From: Apricaphanius iberus
Taxonomy: Eukaryota; Chordata; Actinopteri; Cyprinodontiformes; Aphaniidae
DNA length: 64,000 bases
Assembly (NCBI GenBank): GCA_028564705.1
Contig: JAPXFQ010000371.1
Location: forward strand, 124,001 to 188,000
Reading direction: 5' to 3'
The notes below the pieces were generated by a model that ran no database searches, was not told the origin of the DNA, and saw nothing but the letters and a program-made list of their open reading frames with translations. Made by a program: the position numbers and the translations under genes. Below, one piece after another: positions 11,256-22,129 of the stretch; position 1 is the stretch's first letter; each line of letters starts with the position of its first letter.

Positions 11256-11959
11256 TAGAGGTGACACAGGAATCAAATGTCGCTCCCGTCCCATCCCGAT
11301 CCCAAAAAAATACTCCTGTCACGTCCCAATCACGTGACAGCCCCCCCCCAAAACATCCTTTCACGAAAAAATCCCGAAAGAAAGACTTCCGTCCCGACCC
11401 GAATCCCGTAGATTAGTATTTTACCTCCTATAGCGCTCGCTCCCCCCTCCCCCCTTTAAACCATAGCTTAGCACAGTATCAATCATCTATTTAGCTTTAT
11501 CCGCCATCTTTAACCATATCCTGCATTCTCGTTGTTTGGCCATCTTACCACGTCATGAATGGACTCGACTCGTCTGACTACCAAACTATTAAGATACACG
11601 CATTTTCAATCGGATATCATATGCCTACAAGTTTATCCAGGTGGTGAAGCAACAACGTAGCAGTCGCCGTTTTGGTGCGTGCAGTGTAGTAGACCCGATA
11701 AAGATAGCAATCTGTCAGATTGCATTTTGCAGCGGAGTTAATAACTACACATATTGGCCTAGCCTAAATATCCCCTTGTCTCTATGATTGAAATAATGTT
11801 ATGTTTATGCTATATGATTTCCGGTTTCCCGCCCGATCCCGTGGATTATCTCCTGTCCCGTCCAAATCACGTTACCAACAGTGAAATTGACTCCCGTCCC
11901 GCGGGAATCCTGCTGGAATCTCGTGACCCATGGGAATGCCAAAAAATTGTCACCCTCTA
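11256..11959. mobile_element. hAT MITE with perfect 8-bp target duplication
   Basis: Left end TAGAGGTGACAC, right end (reverse complement) TAGAGGGTGACAA. Flanks are identical: ATATGAAC at 11248-11255 and 11960-11967. The interior has blocks rich in CCCGTCCCG and GATCCCG near both ends, as in other fish hAT families, and no transposase. Confidence 0.88.
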
Positions 11960-11967
11960 ATATGAAC

Positions 11968-13265
11968 TACTTCAAAGTTAAGTTAACACATTTTAAAACA
12001 GTCTAGTTTAGTTGATAATTCACATTTTTTTAAACTAAGTTCACAGTTCCAGACATGAACAACTTCATGGTTAAAATGTTACGTACGTTACATAAAATGT
12101 TACGATGAGCTATTTCCCTCAGAATACTGACATTTTTCCAATTGTTGCCACCCATTCATTCCCCATTTAGAACATGAGGACTGACTTGCCGTTTGATTAT
12201 TTATTTATTTATTGAGGAATTATTAAGTAATCGGCGGTAAGAACCAAAATTACATTCCCTATTACGGTGATTAGTTATATGGACCTGATATTTTAGGATC
12301 ACATTGTGAAGGAACTGATCTGCTGTAGCTTTTATAATTTTAGCATCAATACTGAGCAATTACTCAACACCCTCCATAATTATGATCATCACTTGTATAG
12401 ATGTATTTGAATATTTAAGAAATGCATATTTTATTGAAGTGATAGGCACACAAAATCCAAAAAAATTGTATTTTAGCACATTTATTAGAGAATAAATTAC
12501 CATACCAATTATATATAGATACATATGCAATTGGCAGAGCCTCTCTTTTCCTCAATTTCACTGATTTTCCATAGAACTTAGTTCTAGGGATGGATATGGC
12601 CAGGAGTGATCATAGTTTTGTGTCTAATTGACTATTCTGAGTTGATTTTTAAAAAATCTATTCAAATTTAGGTAAAATTCATAAATACTGTATTTATTCC
12701 AACTTAAAAATAAATGTTGGTGTGACTCATAGTGTCCGAGCATCTTCAGAAAGCCGTGTGGTTTGAGCAGGAAGGATCTGAGACAGCAGTCAGTATTGCA
12801 ACAAACCTGAAGAAGGCTCTGACTAAAGAAAACTATAAACTTTTCTGAAAGAAGAGCCCATGAAAACATACATCCAAGCAAGGTTCCCATGAGCAACAAA
12901 AAAAAAGCCACAGCATCCCATTCCTCCTCCGTGCTAAAAAGTGAACATGTAGCACTTTTCCTCACATTCGTCCTTTGAGGCACACCAAAAATCACCATGC
13001 AGTGTTTTTGTTAGCGTAACAGCTCAAGCTTAGTTTCAACTGACCAAAGCAGAACATTTAGTCAGTTTCACATCTTTAGTTCAGACAAGTCACTCAAAAA
13101 AAGAACTTGCTGGGTGAACATAATAAAATTATGTAAATAATTTCCACCCAACTGATTTGGGTTGATTTAACAATAAAAAAATTGTTGATTGAACTAATTG
13201 TAAATATGTTGGGTTAATTTAATACTTTTTGGTTGCTATAAGGCTCAAAAATAAAAAGCAGGGAA
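11968..13265. other. AT-rich DNA with possible transposon relic
   Basis: 12700-13050 may be a decayed Tc1-like element in minus orientation (AGTTTCAACTGACCAAAGC near 13034 resembles the usual 'TTTCATCTGACCA' motif). This is weak. The rest (11968-12600) shows nothing but AT-rich sequence. Confidence 0.3.
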
Positions 13266-13520
13266 TTGGCACTCAAACTCAGAAAAGGGCCTCTGTTTTC
13301 TGAGCACCTGCACTAACTACCTTTTGTACAATTCAGAAAGCTTGTATATAGTAACAAATATCACTTAATTTCCAGTGTTAACTAAACATGATTATAATGT
13401 TTCAGCAATATAATTGCATCACTTTTTTTCACGAAAAGTTTTCTGAGTTATTGTGTAGCAAAGTGGTTAGTGCAGGTGCTCAGAAAACAGAGGCCCTTTT
13501 CTGAGTTTTCTGAGTCCCAT
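13266..13520. mobile_element. Foldback element with perfect 40-bp arms
   Basis: 13278-13317 and 13466-13505 are exact reverse complements over 40 bases (core AAAAGGGCCTCTGTTTTC). Imperfect pairing extends outward (GGCACTCA against GGGACTCA) and slightly inward. The loop is 148 bp and AT-rich with no ORF. It is likely a MITE or foldback transposon. The lack of any mismatch suggests recent insertion or arm homogenisation. Confidence 0.7.
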
Positions 13521-14468
13521 CCCCTTTTTACGTTACATTTCTAAACTTCTGATTGTTCCAAAGAGTGCCATTTCTCCATACACGGCCAGGTACCCCTCAA
13601 TTGTTTCAGGTCATAAGAGTAATTATCCAAGAGTGAAGAAGTTCTCAGAGTTTCAAAATGACCTGGAAATACAAAATATATTTTTAACTCGGGTAATGCA
13701 CTCAACCACAACGTCTGTGTGACCAATTATTGCATAAGACTCCATTGCTGAAGCTTGTTTAACGTTTGCTATAGTAGATTTGAACAATTTATTATGTCGA
13801 ATATATATAAAATACTGTCTAGTCAAACGAGCCTTGACCTGAGCTCTTCAATTATTGTTGCAGATGAAAAGAAAAACTCTGTGATTCGCCTAAAATATAC
13901 TGTGCCAAATGCAAAGTTTGCAGGTGGGAACATGATTGTGTGAGACTAATGAAAATAAAACTGGTAGAAGGCCTAGTTGATCTCTTGAGTGGAAAGAATG
14001 GCTCAAAATATTCCTAAGCAATGCATGTGTCTAGTTTCTTTATGTCCGGTACAGACACCAGGTTCTGCACAGAACCCCATCGTTAGGAATATGTTCTATG
14101 GGAGAGAAAAACAAAGAGAGTTCACAAAGTTAATGTATGAATGAAGAGAAACGGGAGTGAGAAAAAGGGGTCAACATGACCTGCAGGAGTTAAAGTGTGT
14201 AGCAGCAGAAGTGGAAAACCCAAAGTTTACACAGAATGAGCGACAGAAGTGCTTGTTTACCTTTCATGTCTATAATGGAGGAACATTTACCGCTTTAGCT
14301 GACTTTAGGCTCAGAGAAATAATAAGAAACGGTGTAGGTTTTCTTTTAAATTATTCTTTGTATTTTCATACACCTGAAGTGTGCCAACAAATACAATAAA
14401 TGACTTCTAAAAAAAATTAGAATGTGGCTAATTTTCTTGTGAAAGGCTTTATGTGATTCATTCTGTTT
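13521..14468. other. Unique DNA, nothing identified
   Basis: No repeat termini or protein domains recognised. Small open segments at 13755-13943 and 14157-14399 carry no known motif. Confidence 0.4.
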
Positions 14469-14765
14469 ATTTTAGGACTGTCAACAGATTACAAAATTAA
14501 ATCTAATAAAGTAAATGGTAGCTGTAACATAATCAGGATTAAACAGCATTCCTAAATATGACTGAAATACTACAATATTTAGTGTTTTTGCTCTTTTTTA
14601 AAGGAAATACAGGAGACTTCCATGAAACGTTTGTTTTGACCGCCATAATGCCATTTACACATGGTCCTTTTTACCTATTAATCTATGGCCTGTTGCTAAG
14701 GCAAACTAACAGCTTTACATTTTCTAAATGTAGCACACAGTTTCTTATTAATACTGGACAACCCT
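14469..14765. mobile_element. Truncated hAT MITE, same family as 3025-3750
   Basis: Starts TTAGGACTGTCAACAGATT and then follows the 3025 element block by block: 'CATTCCTAAATATGA', 'CACATGGTCC', 'CTAAGGCAAACTAAC', 'ACATTTTCTAAATGTA'. Similarity stops near 14765 and the right terminus is absent. Confidence 0.65.
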
Positions 14766-15277
14766 GAGTATCGTCTTCATGGGACTATCCTAGAACAACA
14801 GAGGGTTATAAGTCAGAGGCTTTAGACACAGATTGTTACTGTAGTGGAGGAAACATTGTGCCGTCTTTTGAGTTGGGATCACTGTGTTCACACTGGGAGT
14901 ATCTGCCAGAGCTCCACTTAACGCCATTCAGAGTACGAAAAGATATGATTTGTAGAAAAGACTGCTATATTTCTTCTACTCTATATTTTTTCCACACAGC
15001 TGCTGATACAGGTTAGAATGGCATATATGTGAGGATGGAGATGAAAGTATATGTGTTCTCCTATGAAAAGTAATAAAAATACAACTAAGGTAGAGCTAAC
15101 CAAAATATATGAATAAACGTAACATTTGAATATCACTAGTCTGTGTTAAACATCACTAAATCAAATAGACTTAGTAATCAAATGTCACAATTTACCATTA
15201 TCCTATAAGTAATACACTCAGCAGATAAAACTCTCCGGATCGTCAAATTTCCATCAATGGTAAAATTAGGAATGAAC
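14766..15277. other. Unique AT-rich DNA, nothing identified
   Basis: No recognisable element, ORF or tandem repeat. Confidence 0.4.
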
Positions 15278-16062
15278 TAAGGATGCAACGATACCACTTT
15301 TTTCAAAACCGATACCTTACCGAAACTTGAATCAGAGTACTTACTGATACCGAGTACCAATGCCGATACTTCTACCGCACAAAAAAAGTGCTAGAGTCCT
15401 CCTTTCTGAATTTATTAATCAATTTAACCTCTTAAGCCCAAGGCTGTTTTTTTTTCCAAATCGGGAATACCTACACTCTGGAAGGCTTTACAGCTTGTAA
15501 AAGGCCTAAAATGTTCAAATTGCTCTCATATAACAGGAATGTCTATAGGGATACTGTGAATGTGAAAATTCTAAAGAAAATCATATTGGACATGAGTAAT
15601 TGAGGTTCAAAGACGGAAAATATGAATTCCGACTGAAAAAATATGCATTATATATAGCTGAGCAGCTTGTTCTCATTGTAAAGAAGCAAATAAGCTACAT
15701 AAATAGTAATTACTCACTGTTATTGACTTTAGACCAAATGTTGGTGTCTGTAATAACAAATGATTAAAAGTTAAATGTTACTTAAGGAGGCGTGCGCCCA
15801 AAAGTGGGGGCTAGCGGGCTTAAGAGGTTAATCATATCAAAGCCAATAATACTGTTATCATGTATCGGGGTCAATACCATTCTATTGTAATCTCATCAGT
15901 ATCAGTTAGCAAACCAATATCTTGAACAGATACTGAAAATGTAGAAACTCTGCAATAATTTAACAGATAATGTATCGGCACTGGTGCTCGGTATTGGCCA
16001 TTGCTCAGATCCAAGTATCGGTATCGGATCGGTTTGAAAAAAGTGGCATCGTTGCATCCATA
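15278..16062. mobile_element. hAT element (TAGGGATGCAAC family) with nested insertion
   Basis: The left end TAAGGATGCAACGATACCAC pairs with the right end (reverse complement TATGGATGCAACGATGCCAC). The inverted repeat runs ~40 bp through CTTTTTTCAAA and ACCGAT. Minus the 400-bp insert at 15428-15827 it is ~385 bp, with no coding capacity. The 8-bp flanks are no longer alike, so it is older than the copy at 44277. Confidence 0.78.
15428..15827. mobile_element. piggyBac-like MITE with TTAA duplication
   Basis: Termini CCTCTTAAGCCC and (reverse complement) CCTCTTAAGCCC are identical over 12 bases. The element is bounded by TTAA at 15424-15427 and 15828-15831, the target site of piggyBac transposases. 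400 bp, no ORF. It is inserted in the hAT at 15278-16062, so it came later. Confidence 0.8.
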
Positions 16063-16379
16063 GCCAACACGGCAGTAATAATAGACTCACATGTCATTTA
16101 TGCACACACATTTGAACTTTCGTCGTGGTGCTGCTCAGAACCGTCTCTAACCATCCAGATACAGTCGGGCCTGCCATGTTGTAGTGAGAACTGAATTTTA
16201 GGATAAAAAGGGCAGTATTCTGTCTATGTGTTAACAAAATTAATTGTGTCAATTCCATAAATTAATCGACAGCTATAGTTTGTTTATTTATATATTCTTT
16301 TGACAGCTCTCTTCTTTTATGAGATTTCTGAAATGATCAAATGTCAGCAGTTCCTTCCCCAAGTTTAGGTTTCAGCAGG
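16063..16379. other. Unique DNA, nothing certain
   Basis: AATTGTGTCAATTCCATAAATTAATCGACAGC near 16240-16272 (central word TAATTAATCGACAGC when gaps are allowed) vaguely resembles the right end of the TAGGGCTGTCA hAT family, but is too weak to call. Confidence 0.3.
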
Positions 16380-17260
16380 TGAGCCCAGGCAGACGGAGCA
16401 GCTAATTTAATCATGGGAGCGTTTTCCGCACTGTTCGCCCTGGCGGACTGAGTGACAGAGGATGGCCTGTTGTCTTTGTGCTGCGTGTGTGGCCGCGGGG
16501 CGGTGAGCTAATGCAGGAGATTGACTCTTAATTGCAGAGGGGAACGCTCATCTTTTCACATTAATGAGACGCAGTCAGAGCCTGGAGATTTTCCCCTCAT
16601 CGCACAAACACACTCCTCCATCAGCCAGGTTAAGTGATGTTTGGATTGTTGGCTGCCCACTGTCGGATATTTCCTCAACCAACGTGTCGTAGAATGTGGA
16701 CACAATCAAGATGGGAGTGAGAGAGGAGTTCAAGGAAGACAGTTGGGTTGTCTGTGTGTGTTTCTGAGAAGAGCTGCTGCAGGAGGGGAGGGGTGGATGT
16801 CTCTGAAGTGGAGCAGTCACATGTGTGATACAAGCCCAGAATACACAGGTCTCAGTCCAAGGGGCTGCATGGTGAAACCTCTCTACAGAGCCTAACGAGG
16901 CAGATGAGAAGGCTATTTATGGGATCACGTTTCATTTGCATCTATCCAGATCAAAAGAAAAGGCTGATTTGAGTGCAGCTCCGATAGAAAGAGAGTGTTT
17001 ATCGATGGGTGCAGATGTTGCGGGTGAAGCAGAGCAGTGCTGCTCCTCCGTCTGTCTGCATGTCTGGGAGTCTGGAGGTGGGGGTTAACCTCCGCCTAAA
17101 GAACGACCACCGGCTCCCCATGATGCATAACCGTGAGGGATTAGAGAGCACAAAGCAGCAGACTGTTTGGTGGAGCACTAAAATGTGCTCCTCCGGGGCT
17201 CATTGAAAAATGATTGCCGATTAAGTGTTTGAAGTCCGCCAAAGACGAGTGCGCGTTTTC
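16380..17260. promoter_or_regulatory. Candidate conserved non-coding block
   Basis: Unique, GC-moderate DNA between repeat clusters, with homeodomain-like cores (GCAGCTAATTTAATCATGGG near 16400, CTCTTAATTGCAG near 16526, ACATTAATGAGAC near 16558). Open segments at 16575-16895 have no domain. It resembles vertebrate regulatory DNA in texture. Conservation is untested. Confidence 0.35.
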
Positions 17261-17689
17261 AGTGGGATGACGATGAAACTCTATCTCTCCTGCTTATGCA
17301 GCCAATTTTCCGTCTCTTTTTCCACTCACTGTAGCACTATGTGTGTTCTCTTCTCGCGCTCGGAGTTAGGGTTGCCAAACTCATTCCACCTCTTGGACCC
17401 CAGCTTGACTGGGAGCCAGACAACCAAACGTGATAAGAGTGAATTAAGATGTTACCCTCCAGCGGGAATGTTATTATACCGCCAAAGAGTGGCAATGATT
17501 TCCCCATGAGAACAACAGGTGAGCATCTGGTAAATAACTAAGTAGCCCATAATATAGACTCCACACAGATAAAATTGTGTTTATGGAAATGAGGGGATTC
17601 TTTGCATCAACTAATGCATGACAAATTAGGTCAAGTCTTCTGTGTTGATTTTTGGAACAAAATTAGAGTAAGAATATTTTCATCAGCTT
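17261..17689. other. Unique DNA, nothing identified
   Basis: Composition falls gradually from the GC-moderate block to AT-rich sequence. No repeat or domain seen. Confidence 0.4.
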
Positions 17690-17910
17690 TCAAAGATGTT
17701 AAACTGTTCCCCATTTTGTCACATCACAACTTTAAACTTTAATGTGGTTTATTTGAATTTTATGGGATGGACCAACAGAAAAAAAAAGTTTTCTACTAAT
17801 CTGACCTTTGTGAAAAGGGAAAGTCATTGCTGAAGGATAAGAGGTTCAATTTGGGGCCATGTTGAGATACATCAAACATGAAAGGAAGGCGGTTTGGTCA
17901 GATGAGAACA
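17690..17910. mobile_element. Tc1-like terminal fragment
   Basis: TTTTGTCACATCACAACTTT followed by TTTTATGGGATGGACCAACA is the inner terminal region of a common fish Tc1 family ('GTCAC.T.ACAACC...TTTTATGTGATAGACCAACA'). The continuation to 17910 is degraded and the transposase is not recognisable. Confidence 0.5.
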
Positions 17911-18169
17911 AACCTTAACTTAACAAAATAAAAACGGTCAGATTTTGTATGTTTTGTAGAATACTTATATATGCTTTATTTGAAAAACATATTTGGAGAA
18001 GTTCTACTTTTTTTAAAAAAAGTTTAAGAAATAATTATTTAGATCATGTCTTAGAATGGCATAGTCAAAGTCCAGAGCAGCGTCAAACATGCGCTCCTGA
18101 TTCAATATGACTGTAATTGAGCAATCATGAAGAAAAGGGGAAAAAAGTCAAGCTCTGAATATGCAAATC
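17911..18169. other. AT-rich DNA, nothing identified
   Basis: Short A/T tracts only. Confidence 0.4.
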
Positions 18170-18311
18170 TGGTAGAGATCCATTTATCCATCCATCCTCC
18201 ATTTATGGTGCTCATCTCAGCTGTAATTGGGCGAGAGGAGCGGTATACCCTGGAGGGGTTATCGGTCCATCACAGGACAAACAACCATGTACACACGCTT
18301 GTAAGGGCAAT
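18170..18311 (+). repeat. Common teleost dispersed repeat (copy 2)
   Basis: CATTTATCCATCCATCCTCC, then GGTATACCCTGGAGGGGTTA and CCATCACAGGACAAACAACC, match the 5' half of the repeat seen at 9150 and 45450. It is cut where the foldback element begins. Confidence 0.6.
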
Positions 18312-19092
18312 TACCTTATTTTTAGCTTTTATTATGTTCATTTACTCTCCCAGACAAGTTTGGAGCCACGTTGAGTCCTTCAGGAGAAGTTTATATCCAG
18401 TCGCAATCAGTGTGTATTGGGAGTCAATCAGGGCAGGATATTTGCCGCCTGTAATAAGGCCCCAAAACTCCTTAATTTAACCAATGTTTTGTTATGAATA
18501 GTTATCAATATTCCCCTGTGAGTTCGGAACGTCTCAGAGGTGCTGCAGTGTACCTTTCTGGGTGTTTTACAGGCTTTTAATGCAACCGGTACCAACTTAG
18601 AGTAACCTGGGATTTCAATGATGTTGCAGCCGTCGCCAATTACAGCTGTGGTCTGCGTAGGTTTACACAAACGCGAACCATTTTGATGTCTGCAGTAGCA
18701 GGTTCTGTCTTACCGACCGGCATAGAGCACAGAGAGAAAGTCCTGCTCAGACTACAACTAGGATGGAGATCAGCAGTGACATCATTGTAATTGCGCGATA
18801 CTGTAATTGTATCATAGACTTTAAATCACAAGGAACCGAACAAATAATACTTTCCAAGACGTTCTGAACTCGGAGGGGAGTAGTACTAACAATTAGTAAC
18901 AAAACATTGGTTAAATGAAGAAATATTTTGGGCAGGTAATGCCTTATTACAGGCAGCAAACTCCTGCCACCATTGACTCCCATTATAAGGGTATCCGCTG
19001 ATCACGACTTGATATAAACTTCTCCACTCCAAGTGGTTCCAAACTTATCTGGGTGAGTAAATGAATGTAATAAATGCTAAAAATGAGGTCCA
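18312..19092. mobile_element. Large foldback element, ~200-bp inverted arms
   Basis: 18312-18520 and 18885-19092 are imperfect inverted repeats over about 200 bp. Matching blocks include TTTACTCTCCCAGACAAG/TTTACTCACCCAGATAAG, GGAGAAGTTTATATC, GGGAGTCAAT, GCCTGTAATAAGGC and TTAACCAATGTTTTGTTA. The 360-bp centre is unique and non-coding. A single degraded arm of the same family is at 38886-39045. Superfamily unknown. Confidence 0.72.
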
Positions 19093-19401
19093 GATTGAAA
19101 AAAAAAACTTCCCCTTTAATGCTCCTTTCTTTTTCATGGTGGAAGTAGAAGAAACTGGCTAATCTCACTGCCAGTTTTCATCTTCCTCTTCTTCAGTTAC
19201 AGCCTGCTGCTTGTTATCACACAAAACCTAAATATCTTTTGGTGATGGTTGAAAATCAGCGTTTTCATTGCGACAAAATATTTCTTTAAAACTGAAATAT
19301 GTTCAGTCCAGGGCAGATTTTAAACAAGATCAGAAAATAATTTTTATTGCTCCGTTGACTTCTTTTAACTGTAGGAAACTCATGGACCCCACCAAGAAAG
19401 C
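19093..19401. other. Unique DNA, nothing identified
   Basis: No repeat signature or domain. Confidence 0.4.
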
Positions 19402-19409
19402 ACCACAAC

Positions 19410-20106
19410 CAGTGTTGGGCAAGTTACAAAGAAATTATAATATATTTCACATTACTAGTTACAATGTCAAAAATGTAATATGTTTGCATTACATATTACT
19501 GTCTTAAAAATTTAACTGAGTTACACTACTTTAAGTTACTTTTGGCCAAACATCTTAAATATCTAACACGACTTCTAACCACTGTAACTTCAATGTACAT
19601 TTTACACAAGTGTCACACCACTAATACTGTATTTTAAACACAATTTTATTAAAATTAAGTCTCTGGTTCCTTTGCATGCCTTCTATTTCATGGTAATGTT
19701 TGTTGAATCTTGTCAAAAGAAGGTGCTGAAAGTACTCGTCACAAAGATGGTTGACAAAGATTAGATGTCTGAAGTCTTACAGCAGATGGTTAGGAAAACA
19801 GTGTGAATAATGCCGCTGTTTAAATGTACAGTCTGATCTTTTCCTCAGCCGTCCTGATTCTTTGATATTTTAGTTTTGAGCAACAGGAAGTGGATCTTGT
19901 TCCACCGTATCCAACTTGATTTGGTCTGTTTCATTAGTTAGCCAGAAAACATTTTTAAAACGCATTTGTAACTTGAGTTACTGACATTGTAACTAGTAAT
20001 ATATTGCTGTGTATTTTGTAAGTAATGCATTACATTACTCAGTTACTGAAAAAAGTAATATATTCCTGTAACTAATTACTTTTGTAATGCATTACTCCCA
20101 ACACTG
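19410..20106. mobile_element. hAT MITE with perfect 8-bp target duplication
   Basis: Termini CAGTGTTGGGCAAGTTAC and (reverse complement) CAGTGTTGGGAGTAATGC, with subterminal ATTAC/GTAAT-rich arms typical of this fish hAT family. Flanking ACCACAAC occurs at 19402-19409 and 20107-20114 without mismatch. 697 bp, no transposase. Confidence 0.9.
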
Positions 20107-20114
20107 ACCACAAC

Positions 20115-20509
20115 TAAACAGAATGCAGGACCAGGTGTAGCTTCTATGACGAGAAAAACATCAAGTTAATAGTTGAAACAACAAATGTGATTGGAGAGTA
20201 GTAGAAGAGAAAAGTAGCAGAGTGAGGAGGAATGGTCATCAGCTGTCTAATAGCAGCATAATTACAGACTCTGCGTTGTTTTTAAATAGAAACTCCTACT
20301 GAGGAAGAAAACTTTAGAACGGAGACGTATGGATGGAAATCCACTGTGAATCTGGGGTCAGTCAAAGCCTCTTGGAAGAGGCATATGGTACTGTGCTTCC
20401 TTTTGATTAATTGAACCCTTTAGAAGACTAATACTCTGAAGTGAACTGGAGGAAATAATTTGCACAAGAGACAATGTTGAGAGTGATGACAAACATAGCT
20501 TAGTGTTTC
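20115..20509. other. Unique DNA, nothing identified
   Basis: No repeat termini or coding domain recognised. Confidence 0.4.
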
Positions 20510-21250
20510 CCCAGTTGCACCTCAGCCCTCCCTTCCACCCTCCGGTGTCGGCTTTGAAAGAGCGTCCCTCCTCAATAAATTACCCTCTTACCATCATTTG
20601 TTTTCATTACGCCATCAAAGCGAATCTGGTCAAGGAGCGGCCAACAAACGTGACTCCGGAGTCACTTCGAGGTTAAGCAAACATGGAGGAATCTGCAGTT
20701 TAATAAAAGGTTAGACTCACATTCTTAGGTTACCACCTAAAGAAAGTAACAGCCACTGGACTTTGGGCTGAGAACAGAACTTAGTATCAGTGTCTCCTCG
20801 CTCTGAGCTAATGTTTGAATTACTGTGTTAGAATGAGGTTAATTCACATTCAGGCGTCTGACGAAGAAGCACCGCTTCAGACTTGAAAGTGGAGTCCTTT
20901 TTCCCACTGGCTGGTGTTGGTCAACAATGGTTGTAAAAGGAGCTGAGGCCTGCGTGTCGGAGAAGCAGGAGGACGAAGGGTGAAGGAAGACGCCGGCCCC
21001 AGCGGACAGGTGGAGGTAAGCTGAGAGCCACGCCACCCAGGGGGAGGATGAACTTGAGACGTGTCCCTCACCGTCCTGTGAAGGTGGAGGTCAGCAGACA
21101 GCTGCCCATCAGCGCGGGAGGAGGGACCGGACCCTGCTTCCCTCTGATGAAATGAAGCCACCAGGAGGCCAGGTCAGTCTCAATTAGGAGTCATAAAATA
21201 TAATCAAAACCTCAGGAGCTGGGCTCGGGTGGTCGGGGACGAACAGAGCC
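20510..21250. promoter_or_regulatory. Candidate regulatory block, GC-moderate
   Basis: Unique sequence including the palindrome GTGACTCCGGAGTCAC (20651-20666) and TCATTACGCCATCAAAG near 20604. The part 20870-21170 is GC-rich and gives two overlapping minus-strand open segments with no known domain. It could be regulatory DNA, or an unrecognised exon is possible. Confidence 0.3.
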
Positions 21251-22120
21251 CATCATTGTGCTGCAAGAGGACTAAGTCGTGCGTGAAACAGACACGGCTT
21301 GTTTAGTGACTGAGATGTATCTCTCAATCAACTTCTAAAGGTTAGCATTATTGTTGATCTCCTCTTAAAGAGACAGTGAGAAGTTCACTTGTTGGAAGTT
21401 ACGTGTTTACATTTTAATGCACAATCTGTACTTTTCTAACTTTTCTAAATGTTCTAATTATTTAAACATCTTTCAGTATCCTGCTGTGTTTGCACACTAC
21501 AACCTGGGTTTACCACTTTATCTGTACTTAACCTTAATAACTGTACAGTACTGTTTTATGTATTCTATTCTACACACGTAGGTATGAAAATAGTAAAATT
21601 AATTCAGTTTAGGATCATTAGAAATCAAGCCAGACCAGTTAATATACAAGAATGTATAGTAAGTCCAACCAAATGATATGGATAGATTCAAATCTTGTAG
21701 TCAAGTTTATTCGCTACAAAGTTTCCCACATAAAGAAACCTAGCAGTCTACATTAAGTCACTGATTTTATAACAGTTCCTCATCCTGAGTACCAATGCCA
21801 ATACTTCTACCACTCAAAAAAACGCAATGATTTGGAAGACAGGTTTTATTTTCTTCTCTGCTTGGTACAACAAACAATGGTGGATTAGATGTATAATAAA
21901 ATATTTATAAAATGACCACAAAACTAAAATTTCAAGTGTAAAAGAAACATTTTCTGTGTATTGTAGAGTTGCATTCCTAATCCTGAGCATACATTTGGTG
22001 AGGGTGGAAAGGAAAACTCCTGTTTAACCACAAGAACGTTCCAGCAAAACCTGTCTTACACGGAGCAGAAATACAGAGAAGGAAAGGTCCAGGGTGTACT
22101 TTCCACGCTGCAGAAATGGC
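21251..22120. other. AT-rich DNA with a hAT scrap
   Basis: 21780-21855 (GAGTACCAATGCCAATACTTC, then GAAGACAGGTTTTATTTTCTTCTCTGC; the word GAAGACAGGTTT is shared) is a fragment of the TAGGGATGCA hAT family seen at 44277. The rest of the interval holds nothing recognised. Confidence 0.5.
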
Positions 22121-22129
22121 AGTTTTTCC

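Noticed and set aside
10886..11416. 176-codon plus-strand ORF
   Set aside because: It runs across a hAT end, the GTACCATAC minisatellite and another hAT end, so it cannot be one gene.
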